NCBI RefSeq assembly: GCF_013283835.1
Contig: NZ_CP054052.1
Span: 1,736,001-1,800,000, forward strand
Length of the DNA: 64,000 nt
DNA from: Poseidonibacter lekithochrous
GTDB taxonomy: Bacteria; Campylobacterota; Campylobacteria; Campylobacterales; Arcobacteraceae
Reading direction: 5' to 3'
Shown here: positions 1-8,790 of the stretch, in pieces
How the letters are laid out: the number at the start of each line of letters is the position of its first letter
Numbering within the stretch: the stretch's first letter is position 1
Notes under the pieces: generated by a model
What the model saw: the letters and a program-made list of their open reading frames with translations, nothing else
What the model was told of the DNA's origin: nothing
The model's database searches: none
Program-made: the position numbers and the translations under genes

Positions 1-2924
1 ACAATTTGTTTAGAATTGATCTTATTTTCTTTAATAAGGTATGTTTTGATGTTTTTTATTCTATTTTTAGCCATTTTCTCTAATTGAGCTTTTGTAACTT
101 TTTCATTAGAAATAAGTTTGTTTTCTAATGATAATGAATAACTATTCACATTTAGTTTATTATTTTTTAAATGTGATTTTTTTACATCTTTTATATCTTT
201 TTTGATTTTAGAATATGAACTTTCTAATAATGCTAAGTATTTAGCTTTGTAATCTTTGATTAAAGGATTTGGTAGATTCTTTTCAACCATAGCATCAAAT
301 CTAGCTTTTTTCATAGCTTTTAAGTCTTTGCTTGATTCATAAGAACTTTCAAGTTTTAGAGCTAGTTGTGGTCTTTTATTTAGGATTTTTGTTACCTTAT
401 CTAAAGTCTCTTTTTGATGTGGAGTTATATCACTCTGACCGTGGTCGAAGTTTACACTTTTGATTTCACTTTCATCAAATCCAAATAAAGCACCTAATAA
501 TTTAAATGGAGCAGTAATTGCTTTTGTGATTAAGTTTGTAAATGCTTTCCAAATGATTGGTCCTACTGAGAACTTAGGATCGTCAATATTTCCAGATACT
601 GGGATATTTAAGTCAATTACACCTTTTGAGTCTTCCATAAGTGCTATTGCTAATCCTAGAGGTAATGATACAGCATCTTTACTCTCTACATTTTTACCTA
701 ATTTGATTTTTGTAATGATAATACTATTTGTTGCATCTAAATCAGATCTTTTGATATTGTATTTTAAATCTAGGCTTAGTTTTCCACTATCTAATTCTTG
801 CCCAATAAATTTACTTGTATATGGTGAGAAGTTATTCATAGAAATATTTTTAAATCTCATTTGAATATCTGTAAGTATTTTAATATCATTAGGATCTACA
901 ATACCTGTAATATTAGTAGTACCATATTTATCAACTACACCATCAACTGAAAGTTTTGTTTTTGATGCTTGATTTGTATTGTACTCCGAAATCTTCCCGT
1001 TTAGTTTAGTGATTGTTGTTTTAAATGGTAACGGTAAGTTTTTGTCTTGGAATGTTAAAACTCCATTATTTATATTTACTGGACCAATATCAATAGCTGA
1101 AGCTCGTTTGATATGTTTCTTTCTTTTAGCAACTTCTTTTACTTTTTTTGTCTCTTTTGTAGATTCTTTTTTTGGTAGAGTTACTGTAATGTTTGGTTTG
1201 TTAACATCAACCTTTGTTACTTTTAAAAGCTTTTCATTTCTTATGATATTTTGTACATTTACATTGATATTTTTTACATCAATATTTGTTTTCTCTTTTG
1301 TATTATAAACATTTAAAAATGGCTCTTTTAATAGAATTGATTGAATCTTAATTCCATTTGCATTTTGCGCTAGTTTATTAATAGTAAGATTTAATTTTTG
1401 TGTATTTATCAAGTTATTTGATTTTAAATCAGATACTTTAATTTGGTGTTTGTGGATTTTGATTTTGTTGATGTTTGTATTACCCTTAGAATTTTGTAAT
1501 CCACTTACATTAATATTTCCATTTTTAATATCAATTTTTGTTTTATTTGTTTTATCGTTTATAGATACTTTTTTACTTTGTAATAAAACACTATTAATAT
1601 TCACCTTACTATCTTTCATAGCAATCTTATCTACACTAATAGAAGAGTTTGCAAGAATATCTAGTTTTGCTTTATTATCATTGATAGATAAAGCAGGGTT
1701 GTTAATATAGAATTTATTTACATTGATATCTGAATCATTTACTTTTATTTTACCTACTTTGATTCCGAAGTTTTTATTAGATACTTTTAGATTTGCAACT
1801 CTATCATCGTATGTAAGTTTTGAATTGTTGATCTTAAAATCTGTTACATCAATAATCCATGGTTTCTTAGTTTCTGATTCTTTTGTTTTAACTTCTTCTT
1901 TTTTCTCATCACTTTTTACAGCAGGAGTTTTTACAAGTTTTGAGAAGTTAATTCCTGATTTATTATTGATTGCTAAAATCTGTGGTTTATTGATATTTGT
2001 AGTATTTACAAAAACAGACTGTTTTGCTAAATCTACGTATAAATTAGCTACATCTAATGAAGCTAGTTTGAAAATATCTTGTTTATTATGATTGATATTT
2101 ATATCTGTTAACAGAAGTTTTTGAGTATTGATAAATAAATCAAACTTCTCTTTTGTCTCAATATCATAATCAAGATTTAGATTTAAAGCAGCTTTTCTAT
2201 CTAAAGTGAAGTTAAACATCTCTTTTTTATAATCTAATAGTTCTGCTAATTGTAAGTCTTTGATATTTACTTTTCCATACATTGTAAATGGTTTTAATCT
2301 AAAGGCACCTACAATTTCTACTTTTGATTTGTCATTGATATTTAAATTAAAAGTATTTGATGAAAGAATGTTTTCATGTGTACCAAAATCATATAATGAA
2401 TAATTGATATTTTTTAATGCTAATTTATAATCTTCATCTTTTTTCTTTTTTGTGAAGTTGATATTTGCATTTATTAACTGTAATTTTGAAACTAAGAAAT
2501 CAATAGTTGAATCTGATTTTGGCTCTTCTTTTTTCTTTTCTTCTTTTGTAGGTTTTAAAAGAGAGGCTAGATTGTAATTACCATTTTCATCTTCTATTAA
2601 ATCAATAGTTGTATCTACTAGTTTTATCTCTTGTACATTGATACTTAGTTTATCAATCGATGGCCATAAACCAAAGTTTAGTGAAAACTCACCAAATGAT
2701 AATACAGGTTTATCTTTATCACCTAGTTTATATCCAAATATTTTAGCTTCTAAAGTATATGGATTGAATGTCACTTTTTCTATTGTAGATTTGTGAGTTA
2801 GGGCTTTGTCTAGGTTTTTTATAGCTTGGTCTTGGATAATTGAAGGAACAAGTCTAAATCCTACAATCGTATAAAGGACAAGAACTATACTAAACCATAA
2901 AAGGTACTTTTCATTTTTAGTCAT
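1..2924 (-). CDS. DUF748 / AsmA-like envelope protein, 3' end outside window
   Basis: The reading frame starts at ATG 2924 and stays open to the window edge, so about 974 codons are visible and the C-terminus is missing. The start has an AAAGGA site that overlaps the stop of the FHA gene upstream. One N-terminal membrane segment (about residues 9-27) is followed by long beta-rich repeats typical of DUF748/AsmA-like proteins, which are thought to span the periplasm and take part in lipid transport or outer-membrane upkeep. Near the end of the visible part (positions about 490-360) is the family's closing block, ALFGF-type loop then VNFDHGQSDITPHQKETLD and NKRPQLAL, which resembles an OmpA-like peptidoglycan-binding helix pair. 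The exact function is inferred from family only; the family call is strong. Confidence 0.85.
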   Translation of the reverse strand, partial: MTKNEKYLLWFSIVLVLYTIVGFRLVPSIIQDQAIKNLDKALTHKSTIEKVTFNPYTLEAKIFGYKLGDKDKPVLSFGEFSLNFGLWPSIDKLSINVQEIKLVDTTIDLIEDENGNYNLASLLKPTKEEKKKEEPKSDSTIDFLVSKLQLINANINFTKKKKDEDYKLALKNINYSLYDFGTHENILSSNTFNLNINDKSKVEIVGAFRLKPFTMYGKVNIKDLQLAELLDYKKEMFNFTLDRKAALNLNLDYDIETKEKFDLFINTQKLLLTDININHNKQDIFKLASLDVANLYVDLAKQSVFVNTTNINKPQILAINNKSGINFSKLVKTPAVKSDEKKEEVKTKESETKKPWIIDVTDFKINNSKLTYDDRVANLKVSNKNFGIKVGKIKVNDSDINVNKFYINNPALSINDNKAKLDILANSSISVDKIAMKDSKVNINSVLLQSKKVSINDKTNKTKIDIKNGNINVSGLQNSKGNTNINKIKIHKHQIKVSDLKSNNLINTQKLNLTINKLAQNANGIKIQSILLKEPFLNVYNTKEKTNIDVKNINVNVQNIIRNEKLLKVTKVDVNKPNITVTLPKKESTKETKKVKEVAKRKKHIKRASAIDIGPVNINNGVLTFQDKNLPLPFKTTITKLNGKISEYNTNQASKTKLSVDGVVDKYGTTNITGIVDPNDIKILTDIQMRFKNISMNNFSPYTSKFIGQELDSGKLSLDLKYNIKRSDLDATNSIIITKIKLGKNVESKDAVSLPLGLAIALMEDSKGVIDLNIPVSGNIDDPKFSVGPIIWKAFTNLITKAITAPFKLLGALFGFDESEIKSVNFDHGQSDITPHQKETLDKVTKILNKRPQLALKLESSYESSKDLKAMKKARFDAMVEKNLPNPLIKDYKAKYLALLESSYSKIKKDIKDVKKSHLKNNKLNVNSYSLSLENKLISNEKVTKAQLEKMAKNRIKNIKTYLIKENKINSKQI

Positions 2925-2934
2925 AATAATTCCT

Positions 2935-3402
2935 TTAATCTTCTTTTAACACTAAGAACTGAAACTTATATTCAGAGTCTGATGAACCAACTTTGATAAT
3001 ATCTCCATCATTTAAAACTTGTTCAATATCACTTTCACTACCACCGTATGTAATGTCATTGATTGTTGTACCAGTTTTACTACCTCTGTCTTTTAATAAA
3101 AAGAAATTGTTTGTTTTCTCTATTTGAAAGTGTTCTTTTGCAATTTGTGTATTTCTACTATTGTCAATTAGATAAATATCATTGTTTGAATTTACTTCTG
3201 ATTTTCTAAATCTAAGTTTGATAAAAAAACCTCGTTCATTTTCACCAACTCTTAGCTCTCTTCCAAGCTTAAATGGAAATTCTGCAATTTGAATAATTCC
3301 TTTTTGGCATTGTGCTACTGAGTTCGTTGCTTCTTTTGTTAGTGGTACTAGTATTGCCTCTGGAGTAAGGCTTTTGATGATGTCTCGTTTAGATTTCAAC
3401 AT
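2935..3402 (-). CDS. FHA domain protein
   Basis: This 155-residue cytoplasmic protein has a single forkhead-associated fold, a module that reads phosphothreonine on a partner. The fold spans about residues 45-152: FKLGRE at its first strand, IAKEHFQIE in the place of the usual S-x-x-H turn, LKDRGSKTGTTIND carrying the conserved Asn, and LNDGDIIKVGSS as the last strands. The Arg of GR, the His and the Asn needed for ligand binding are all present, although the Ser of SxxH is replaced by Ala. The first 40 residues are unassigned. It lies 10 bases upstream of the DUF748 gene, in an operon with it, and is divergent from dapE. The start has an AGGA site. No kinase gene is seen nearby. Confidence 0.85.
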   Translation of the reverse strand: MLKSKRDIIKSLTPEAILVPLTKEATNSVAQCQKGIIQIAEFPFKLGRELRVGENERGFFIKLRFRKSEVNSNNDIYLIDNSRNTQIAKEHFQIEKTNNFFLLKDRGSKTGTTINDITYGGSESDIEQVLNDGDIIKVGSSDSEYKFQFLVLKED

Positions 3403-3467
3403 GTAAATTCCTATGCATAATTATCTTGTGTTTTTAATTATTATAGCAAAATAAAAGTCAGTTTTGC

Positions 3468-3473
3468 TATAAT
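3468..3473 (+). promoter_or_regulatory. extended -10 box for dapE
   Basis: TGCTATAAT ends at 3473, 22 bases before the dapE ATG, in an AT-rich stretch without a clear -35 box, as is usual in Campylobacterota. The same GCTATAATCGCG core is found ahead of the ABC-F gene at 59178-59189. The call is from sequence alone. Confidence 0.6.
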
Positions 3474-3495
3474 CGCGAATATATAAAGGATTTAG

Positions 3496-4596
3496 ATGAC
3501 TGTTATAGAATTATTTCAAAAATTATTAAGATTTAAATCAGTAACTCCAGATGATGATGGAGCATTTGATTTTATAGAAGAGTATTTGGGCGATACTTGG
3601 GAATGCATTAGTGTTGATATGGAAGGCGTAAAAAATAGATTTTATTATAAAAAATTCAACGACAATCCACAACATTTATGTTTTGCAGGACACATTGATG
3701 TAGTACCTCCAGGGGAAGGATGGGCAGTAGATCCATTTGCAGCTGATATTATCGATGGTGTTATTACAGCGCGTGGAACACAAGATATGAAAAGTGGTGA
3801 TGCTGCATTTTTATACGCTTGTAAGCATGCGCAAAACTTTGATGGAACATTATCAATCCTAATGACTTCTGATGAAGAGGGTGAGGGTACATACGGAACT
3901 ATCAAAATGTTAGAGCACTTAAAAGAGATAGATTTCATTCCTCAATACGCAGTAGTTGCAGAGCCAACATGTGAAGATGTATTTGGTGATGCAATCAAAG
4001 TAGGAAGAAGAGGAAGTATCAACGGATACATCACTATCAAAGGAAAGCAAGGTCATGCTGCATATCCAGAGAAGTGTATAAATCCAGTGCATAACTTCGC
4101 GCATGTATTGCCTCAAATTGCAGGATACAATCTAGATAATGGAGATGAATACTTCTCACCTTCAAAGATGGTAATAACAGATATTAGAGGTGGTATGCAA
4201 GTAACAAACGTAACTCCTCCAAACTTAAACTTGATGTTTAATGTAAGAAACTCTACAAATACTACAAGAGAATCTGTAGAAGCTTTCATACACGAAAAAC
4301 TAGATGGTTTAGAATATGATTTTAGAACTACACAAGGTTCTTTTCCTTTTGTTACAAACAAAGAATCAAAAGTAGTAAAAGCTATGGAAAACTCTATTAA
4401 AGAAATCACAGGAGTAAGTACAAAACACTCAACAGCTGGTGGAACATCAGATGCTAGATATTTTGGAGCATTTGGAATAGAAGCTATCGAGTTTGGTGTA
4501 ATCAATGATACTATTCACTCAGTTGGTGAGAGAACTACTGTAAAAGAAGTAGAAGATTTAACTGATGTTTATGTGGATTTGATTAAGAAGTTTTAA
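3496..4596 (+). CDS. dapE: succinyl-diaminopimelate desuccinylase
   Basis: DapE hydrolyses N-succinyl-LL-2,6-diaminopimelate to LL-diaminopimelate in lysine and peptidoglycan precursor synthesis. The 366 residues match the family length. M20 peptidase motifs are intact: GHIDVVPPG with metal ligand H66 and D68, DMKSG with bridging D97, SDEEGEG with catalytic E127 and metal ligand E128, AEPT with E156, and the C-terminal NDTIHSVGE with the last His ligand. The dimerisation lid lies at about 175-290 and contains GKQGHAAYPE. It begins 22 bases after a TATAAT box, with AAAGGA before the ATG, and ends ahead of a strong hairpin terminator. It is single-gene transcribed and divergent from the FHA operon. 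Identification is firm. Confidence 0.96.
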   Translation: MTVIELFQKLLRFKSVTPDDDGAFDFIEEYLGDTWECISVDMEGVKNRFYYKKFNDNPQHLCFAGHIDVVPPGEGWAVDPFAADIIDGVITARGTQDMKSGDAAFLYACKHAQNFDGTLSILMTSDEEGEGTYGTIKMLEHLKEIDFIPQYAVVAEPTCEDVFGDAIKVGRRGSINGYITIKGKQGHAAYPEKCINPVHNFAHVLPQIAGYNLDNGDEYFSPSKMVITDIRGGMQVTNVTPPNLNLMFNVRNSTNTTRESVEAFIHEKLDGLEYDFRTTQGSFPFVTNKESKVVKAMENSIKEITGVSTKHSTAGGTSDARYFGAFGIEAIEFGVINDTIHSVGERTTVKEVEDLTDVYVDLIKKF

Positions 4597-4617
4597 TTTC
4601 TTCACTTAGAAACTACT

Positions 4618-4650
4618 AAAAGGTAAGAAATTAAATTCTTACCTTTTTTT
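4618..4650 (+). terminator. rho-independent terminator after dapE
   Basis: A perfect 12-base-pair stem (4618-4629 with 4636-4647) with a 6-base loop is followed by a T run. It begins 21 bases after the dapE stop and separates dapE from the operator-controlled ATPase operon. Confidence 0.9.
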
Positions 4651-4666
4651 AAAACTAAAAATTTCT

Positions 4667-4738
4667 AACAACAAAAAAGTTGTCAAAACTATTGACAACA
4701 AAAAAATTGTCAGATATAATAACAACAAAAAAGTTGTC
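4667..4738 (+). repeat. three inverted-repeat operators at exact 27-base spacing
   Basis: Three 18-base imperfect palindromes of the form (A/G)ACAAC-A6-(G/A)TTGTC lie at 4667-4684, 4694-4711 and 4721-4738, each starting 27 bases after the one before. The first lies upstream of the -35 box, the second overlaps the -35 box and spacer, and the third lies between the -10 box and the ribosome binding site. This arrangement is what one expects of operators for a dimeric repressor. The binding protein is not identified; both downstream ATPases carry a winged-helix-like region and are candidates for self-regulation. Confidence 0.85.
4692..4720 (+). promoter_or_regulatory. perfect sigma-70 promoter of the two-ATPase operon
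   Basis: TTGACA at 4692-4697 and TATAAT at 4715-4720 are both full consensus with a 17-base spacer. Such a promoter is unusual here, since the other promoters of the window lack a clear -35 box. It sits inside the three-operator array, so it would be strong unless repressed. Confidence 0.85.
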
Positions 4739-4750
4739 AAAGGAGAATTC

Positions 4751-5917
4751 ATGAAAAATTGTGTTGGTCAGGCAGTAAGAGGAAATGATTTCTGGGATAG
4801 AAATAGAGAAATATCAATTATCTGGAATAAAATTGATAGTGGTAGTCATATATTACTAGCTGCTCCAAGAAGGGTTGGTAAGACATCAATTATGTTTAAT
4901 TTACTTGACAATCCAAAAGATGATTATATTGTTATGTATATTGATACTGAATCAGCAGATAATGAAAATGAATTTTGGCAAAAACTTTTTAATGCTTTAC
5001 AAGAAGAAGATTTTGTAAATAAATTAAAATCATATTCAAATACATTATTTGAAAAAATAAAAAATATAAGAATTGATAAAATATCAGCATCAGGAGTTAC
5101 TTTTGGTGATGGTGAAACTTTAGATTATTCAGAAGCATTTGAAAAAATGATTAAAGATTTAGATATTGATAAAAAGCTAATTATTATGATTGATGAATTT
5201 GCTCAAACTGTAGAAAATATAATTAAATATGAAGATATACCTAGTGCTATAAAATTTATTAAAAGACATAGAGAACTAAGACAAAATCAAAAAATATCAA
5301 GAAAAGTATCATTTATTTACGCAGGTTCTATTGGATTAGAAAGTGTAGTATCAAAGTTAAATGGAATGAAACATATTAATGACCTAAATAGTATAAAAGT
5401 TAATCCTCTTAGTGTTATTGAGAGTAAGCAGTTTATTAAAGTATTAGTATCTAATCTTGAATTAAAATTAGATGATACCGTAATAAATGAGTTTCTAATA
5501 AGAGTTGAGTGGTATATACCTTTTTATATACAACTAATCATTCAAGAAATTAAAACAATAACAATCGAAGATAATGTTAATGAGGTAACATCTGAAATAC
5601 TTGATAAAGCTATTAATAATGCATTAAATCATAGAAATCATTTTGAGCACTGGAGAAGTAAATTAAAAGAAGCATTAGGTATAAATGAATTTAAATTTAC
5701 AAAAGAAATATTAAATTATATATCAGAAAATAATACAATGGAATTGCTAGATATTATTAATATTGGTGTTAAGTATGATTTGGATGATGATGAAGTAAAA
5801 GAGATTATTCATTCGCTTATTCATGATGGTTACATTAACAATAATGATAATCCAAAAGAATATAGATTTAATTCTCCTATTTTAAAAATGTGGTGGTACA
5901 AAAATGTTGCAAACTAA
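4751..5917 (+). CDS. AAA ATPase with C-terminal winged helix, first gene of a two-ATPase operon
   Basis: This 388-residue ATPase begins with the signature GQAVRGNDFWDRNREI, then Walker A APRRVGKTS (residues 38-46) and Walker B LIIMIDEF (143-150), followed by a sensor strand FIYAGSIGLESVV (188-200). The family resembles the archaeal-type ATPase_2 / STAND-like group, which act as switches in signalling or defence. Residues about 315-388 look like a winged helix (KEILNYISENN, then DLDDDEVKEIIHSLIHDGYI). The start has AGGAG six bases upstream. It overlaps the next gene by 14 bases, so the two products are probably made together. No nuclease, protease or membrane domain is seen. Codon use is more A/T-biased than in dapE. 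The biological role is unknown; a defence role is only a possibility. Confidence 0.8.
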   Translation: MKNCVGQAVRGNDFWDRNREISIIWNKIDSGSHILLAAPRRVGKTSIMFNLLDNPKDDYIVMYIDTESADNENEFWQKLFNALQEEDFVNKLKSYSNTLFEKIKNIRIDKISASGVTFGDGETLDYSEAFEKMIKDLDIDKKLIIMIDEFAQTVENIIKYEDIPSAIKFIKRHRELRQNQKISRKVSFIYAGSIGLESVVSKLNGMKHINDLNSIKVNPLSVIESKQFIKVLVSNLELKLDDTVINEFLIRVEWYIPFYIQLIIQEIKTITIEDNVNEVTSEILDKAINNALNHRNHFEHWRSKLKEALGINEFKFTKEILNYISENNTMELLDIINIGVKYDLDDDEVKEIIHSLIHDGYINNNDNPKEYRFNSPILKMWWYKNVAN

Positions 5918-7868
5918 TAATTCAAGATATAAATATACTCCAGATGAAATGCCTGAAGATGAGTTTTTAAAAAGATTTGTAGTTAGAGAAAAAGTATTTG
6001 AAGAGATATTCAAAGATATTAAAGCTTCTGATTATGAGGTGTCAAATCAGCATTTTATTATAGTAGGGCAAAGGGGTCAGGGTAAAACTACACTCTTAAG
6101 AAAAATTTTAATAGAAACAAAAAAAGATAAAAACTTATCTAAATTTTTAATTCCCGTAAAATTTGCAGAAGAACAGTATCAAATTAGGTCTTTATCAAGG
6201 TTATGGGAAGAAGTAGCTGACTATCTTCAATCTATATATGAAGATATATTTCCAAATATTTTAGATGATATGGAAGAATTCTTTGATGATGAAGATTATG
6301 AACTAAAAGCATTTTCATATTTTGAAAAACATATTAAAAAACAAAATAAAAAACTATTAATTCTTGTAGATAATATAGATGAGTTAATAGGAAAGTTTTC
6401 AGAAAAAGAGCAAAGACGATTTAGAGAGATACTTTTAACTTCTTCCTCTTTTAGAATAATCGGTGGCTCAACTAAAATGCTTGAGCAACATTATGACTAT
6501 AGTAAACCTTTCTATGAGTTTTTTAAAATAGTTAAACTTAAAGGTTTTAATTCAGAAGAAAGTAAAAAGTTTTTATTATCTTATGCAAATACAGAAGAAA
6601 AGAAAAAAATAAAAGAAGTTATAGAAAATACACCAGAGAGATTAGAAGTAATTAGACAGTTAACAGGTGGTGTTCCTCGAACTTTAGTTATGTTATTTGA
6701 TATATTCTTAGATGAAGAAGGAACTGCTTTTGATGATTTACTTAAAATTCTTGATGAAGTTACACCTTTATACAAACATAGGATGGATGATTTACCAGCG
6801 CAATTACAAGAATTAGTCCATACAATAGCAATAAATTGGGATGGTATGTACACAAAAAATATTGCTAGAAAAACTAGGATGGAAAGCAAAGCTATTTCTT
6901 CACAGCTTAAAAAGCTAGAGAAATTTGAGATAATAGAATCAGAATCTGTTGGAAAAAATAAAATATATAAAATAAAAGAGAGATTTTTTAATATTTGGTA
7001 TCTTATGCGATTTGGTAGAAAAAAAGATAGACAAAGAGTAGAATGGCTAATTGCCTTTTTAAACTCTTGGTGTAGTAAAGATGAATTGGAAAATAAAGCA
7101 ATAGATTTTATGAATAAATTAAAAATGGGAGAGATTAAAGAATCTTATGCTTTTCATATGTGTGAAGCCTTATCATATGCTGGAATTAAACTAGAAACAG
7201 AAAATGAATTAAAATGTGTAACAAATAAGTATCTTGGAAGTATTAATTCAAGTTTAAAATGCGATCTCTCAAAAAGTGATAAACAAGTATTTGAAGAAGC
7301 AAAAGTTTTTATTGATAACAAAGATTATCATACAGCAATTGAAATACTTGAAAATTCTAATAAATCAAGTGAATTTATTACTCAGTCATTATCTATACTT
7401 TATAATTTAGCAAAAGATTATAGTAAAACTGTTAAATATACTAAGCTATTTGTAAGTTATAATAATAATTATTCACCAGAAGAAGTGTCTTTTATGTCTT
7501 CACGAATATTAATAGCAACAAATAATTTTGAGTATAGTTTCAAGTTACTTATTGAGTCATTAGAACAGTATTCAAAAAATAAGGAAAATGAATATGTCAT
7601 AAATTATTTAATTAGGCAGTATTTTATTGAATTAATTTCTAGAAAACAATATTTCAAAGCCAAAGAGTTACTTGAATTAAAAGCATACAATTTAAAAGAA
7701 AAATTTAAGCCAATCTGGTTTGCTCTTATGAAACTTATGGAAGATGAATATCCTAACGAATTTAAGAAAATGGGTTCTGAATTAGAGAGTAGTGTTAATG
7801 AGGTAATAATAAAGATTGAAAAGTTAAGAAATGAAAATAATAAATTACAATCAAACTTATACAAATAA
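5904..7868 (+). CDS. second ATPase, MarR-like winged helix plus TPR-like C-terminus
   Basis: This 654-residue protein starts with MPEDEFLKRFVVREKVFEEI, then Walker A GQRGQGKTT (55-63), Walker B LLILVDNIDEL (151-161) and a sensor region RIIGGSTKML (184-193). A winged helix lies at about 305-365 (KNIARKTRMESKAISSQLKK, then EIIESES). From about 400 to 640 paired helices look like tetratricopeptide repeats, and the last 25 residues form a short coiled coil. This STAND-like layout (sensor repeats, NTPase, DNA-binding-like helix) suits a switch that responds to a ligand or partner. It overlaps the preceding ATPase gene by 14 bases and the GNAT gene by 38 bases. The start has no good ribosome site, so translation is probably coupled. 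The function is not known. Confidence 0.8.
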   Translation: MLQTNNSRYKYTPDEMPEDEFLKRFVVREKVFEEIFKDIKASDYEVSNQHFIIVGQRGQGKTTLLRKILIETKKDKNLSKFLIPVKFAEEQYQIRSLSRLWEEVADYLQSIYEDIFPNILDDMEEFFDDEDYELKAFSYFEKHIKKQNKKLLILVDNIDELIGKFSEKEQRRFREILLTSSSFRIIGGSTKMLEQHYDYSKPFYEFFKIVKLKGFNSEESKKFLLSYANTEEKKKIKEVIENTPERLEVIRQLTGGVPRTLVMLFDIFLDEEGTAFDDLLKILDEVTPLYKHRMDDLPAQLQELVHTIAINWDGMYTKNIARKTRMESKAISSQLKKLEKFEIIESESVGKNKIYKIKERFFNIWYLMRFGRKKDRQRVEWLIAFLNSWCSKDELENKAIDFMNKLKMGEIKESYAFHMCEALSYAGIKLETENELKCVTNKYLGSINSSLKCDLSKSDKQVFEEAKVFIDNKDYHTAIEILENSNKSSEFITQSLSILYNLAKDYSKTVKYTKLFVSYNNNYSPEEVSFMSSRILIATNNFEYSFKLLIESLEQYSKNKENEYVINYLIRQYFIELISRKQYFKAKELLELKAYNLKEKFKPIWFALMKLMEDEYPNEFKKMGSELESSVNEVIIKIEKLRNENNKLQSNLYK

Positions 7869-8289
7869 AATTCCTAATCTTTTCACAAACACAATCCATA
7901 AAACATGTAACAAAAACTATACTAAAGAGCAGTTAAATGCTTGGGCTAACCCAAATATAGATTATAAAGTATGGGAAAAAAGACTAAATAAAACAAAACC
8001 TTTTTTAGCTGTGATTGATGATACTATTGTTGGTTTTACTGAGTTTTATGATGATTATATTGATTGTTTTTATGTTCATCATGAATATCAAGGGCAGGGA
8101 GTTGGAAAGGCTCTTATGAATCATATTCTTGATATTGCTTCTGAAAATGGTATTAAAAAACTAAGAGTTGATGCTAGTATCACTTCAAAGGCTTTTTTTG
8201 AGAGTTTTGGATTTATAGAAGTATCGAAGAATGAAGTAAAAAGAGATAATCAAGTACTTGTTAACTACTCACTTGAATTAAAACTTTAA
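7831..8289 (+). CDS. GNAT family N-acetyltransferase
   Basis: This 152-residue GNAT enzyme would transfer an acetyl group from acetyl-CoA to an unknown amine. The acetyl-CoA loop YQGQGVGKAL is at residues 91-100, preceded by the beta-4 strand CFYVHHE and followed by the beta-5/alpha-4 part KLRVDASITSKAFFESFGF. The N-terminal block with YTKEQLNAWA is typical of YafP-like members, which supports the ATG at 7831, even though this places 38 bases of the gene inside the end of the second ATPase gene in another frame. There is only a weak ribosome site. The overlap may mark the right junction of an inserted operon. The substrate cannot be told. Confidence 0.88.
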   Translation: MKIINYNQTYTNKIPNLFTNTIHKTCNKNYTKEQLNAWANPNIDYKVWEKRLNKTKPFLAVIDDTIVGFTEFYDDYIDCFYVHHEYQGQGVGKALMNHILDIASENGIKKLRVDASITSKAFFESFGFIEVSKNEVKRDNQVLVNYSLELKL

Positions 8290-8306
8290 TATTTCAGATA
8301 TTTAAC

Positions 8307-8645
8307 TTAGTTAGTTATTCCTCTTTGATTCCCAAATAGTATTACACAAATTCCAGCAAAGATTATAAGAGATCCTATAATATCCCATTTGTTAAACATT
8401 TGTTTTTCTACAAAAAATAGCCATGCAAGAGATGAAACAATATAAACTCCTCCATAAATAGCATAAGCCCTTCCTGCAAACTCTAGATTTACTTTTGTAA
8501 GAGTATATGCAAAAATAATAAGTGAAACAAACCCTATAACTAGCCAAAAAGAAGGCTTTTGTAGTTTGAAATAAAGCCAAAAACTATAACATCCAAGTAT
8601 TTCAAAAAAAGCTGCAAAAAAATATATTCCAAATTCTTTTATCAT
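8307..8645 (-). CDS. ynfA: YnfA family (UPF0060) small membrane protein
   Basis: The 112 residues form four membrane helices (about 4-26, 32-52, 61-80, 88-107). The family mark GRAYAIYGGVYIVSSLAWL is present at 59-76, followed by WDIIGSLIIFAGICVILFG. YnfA proteins resemble small multidrug resistance transporters and have been linked to efflux of dyes and disinfectants in some bacteria; here that function is inferred. It is a single gene, convergent with the GNAT gene with an 18-base gap, and is followed upstream by a 145-base region that also feeds the divergent SMC-like ATPase gene. Confidence 0.9.
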   Translation of the reverse strand: MIKEFGIYFFAAFFEILGCYSFWLYFKLQKPSFWLVIGFVSLIIFAYTLTKVNLEFAGRAYAIYGGVYIVSSLAWLFFVEKQMFNKWDIIGSLIIFAGICVILFGNQRGITN

Positions 8646-8790
8646 TTAAATGCTCCATATAATTAAGAATGTGACTTTATAGAAAACATTATTAAATTAA
8701 CCTTTCATATATTAATTTACATTTATCATGAAAAACCTTATAATGTCAAGAAAATTTAAAATGACCCATATAGAAAACAAGGAAGTATAA

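Noticed and set aside
460-2091. Four plus-strand open frames of 86-134 residues
   Set aside because: They lie opposite the DUF748 gene, have hydrophobic low-complexity products and no ribosome sites; the minus-strand frame is the real gene.
4667-4738. Possible CRISPR-like array
   Set aside because: Only three copies with 9-base spacers and each copy is an A6-centred palindrome over a promoter, so operators explain them better.
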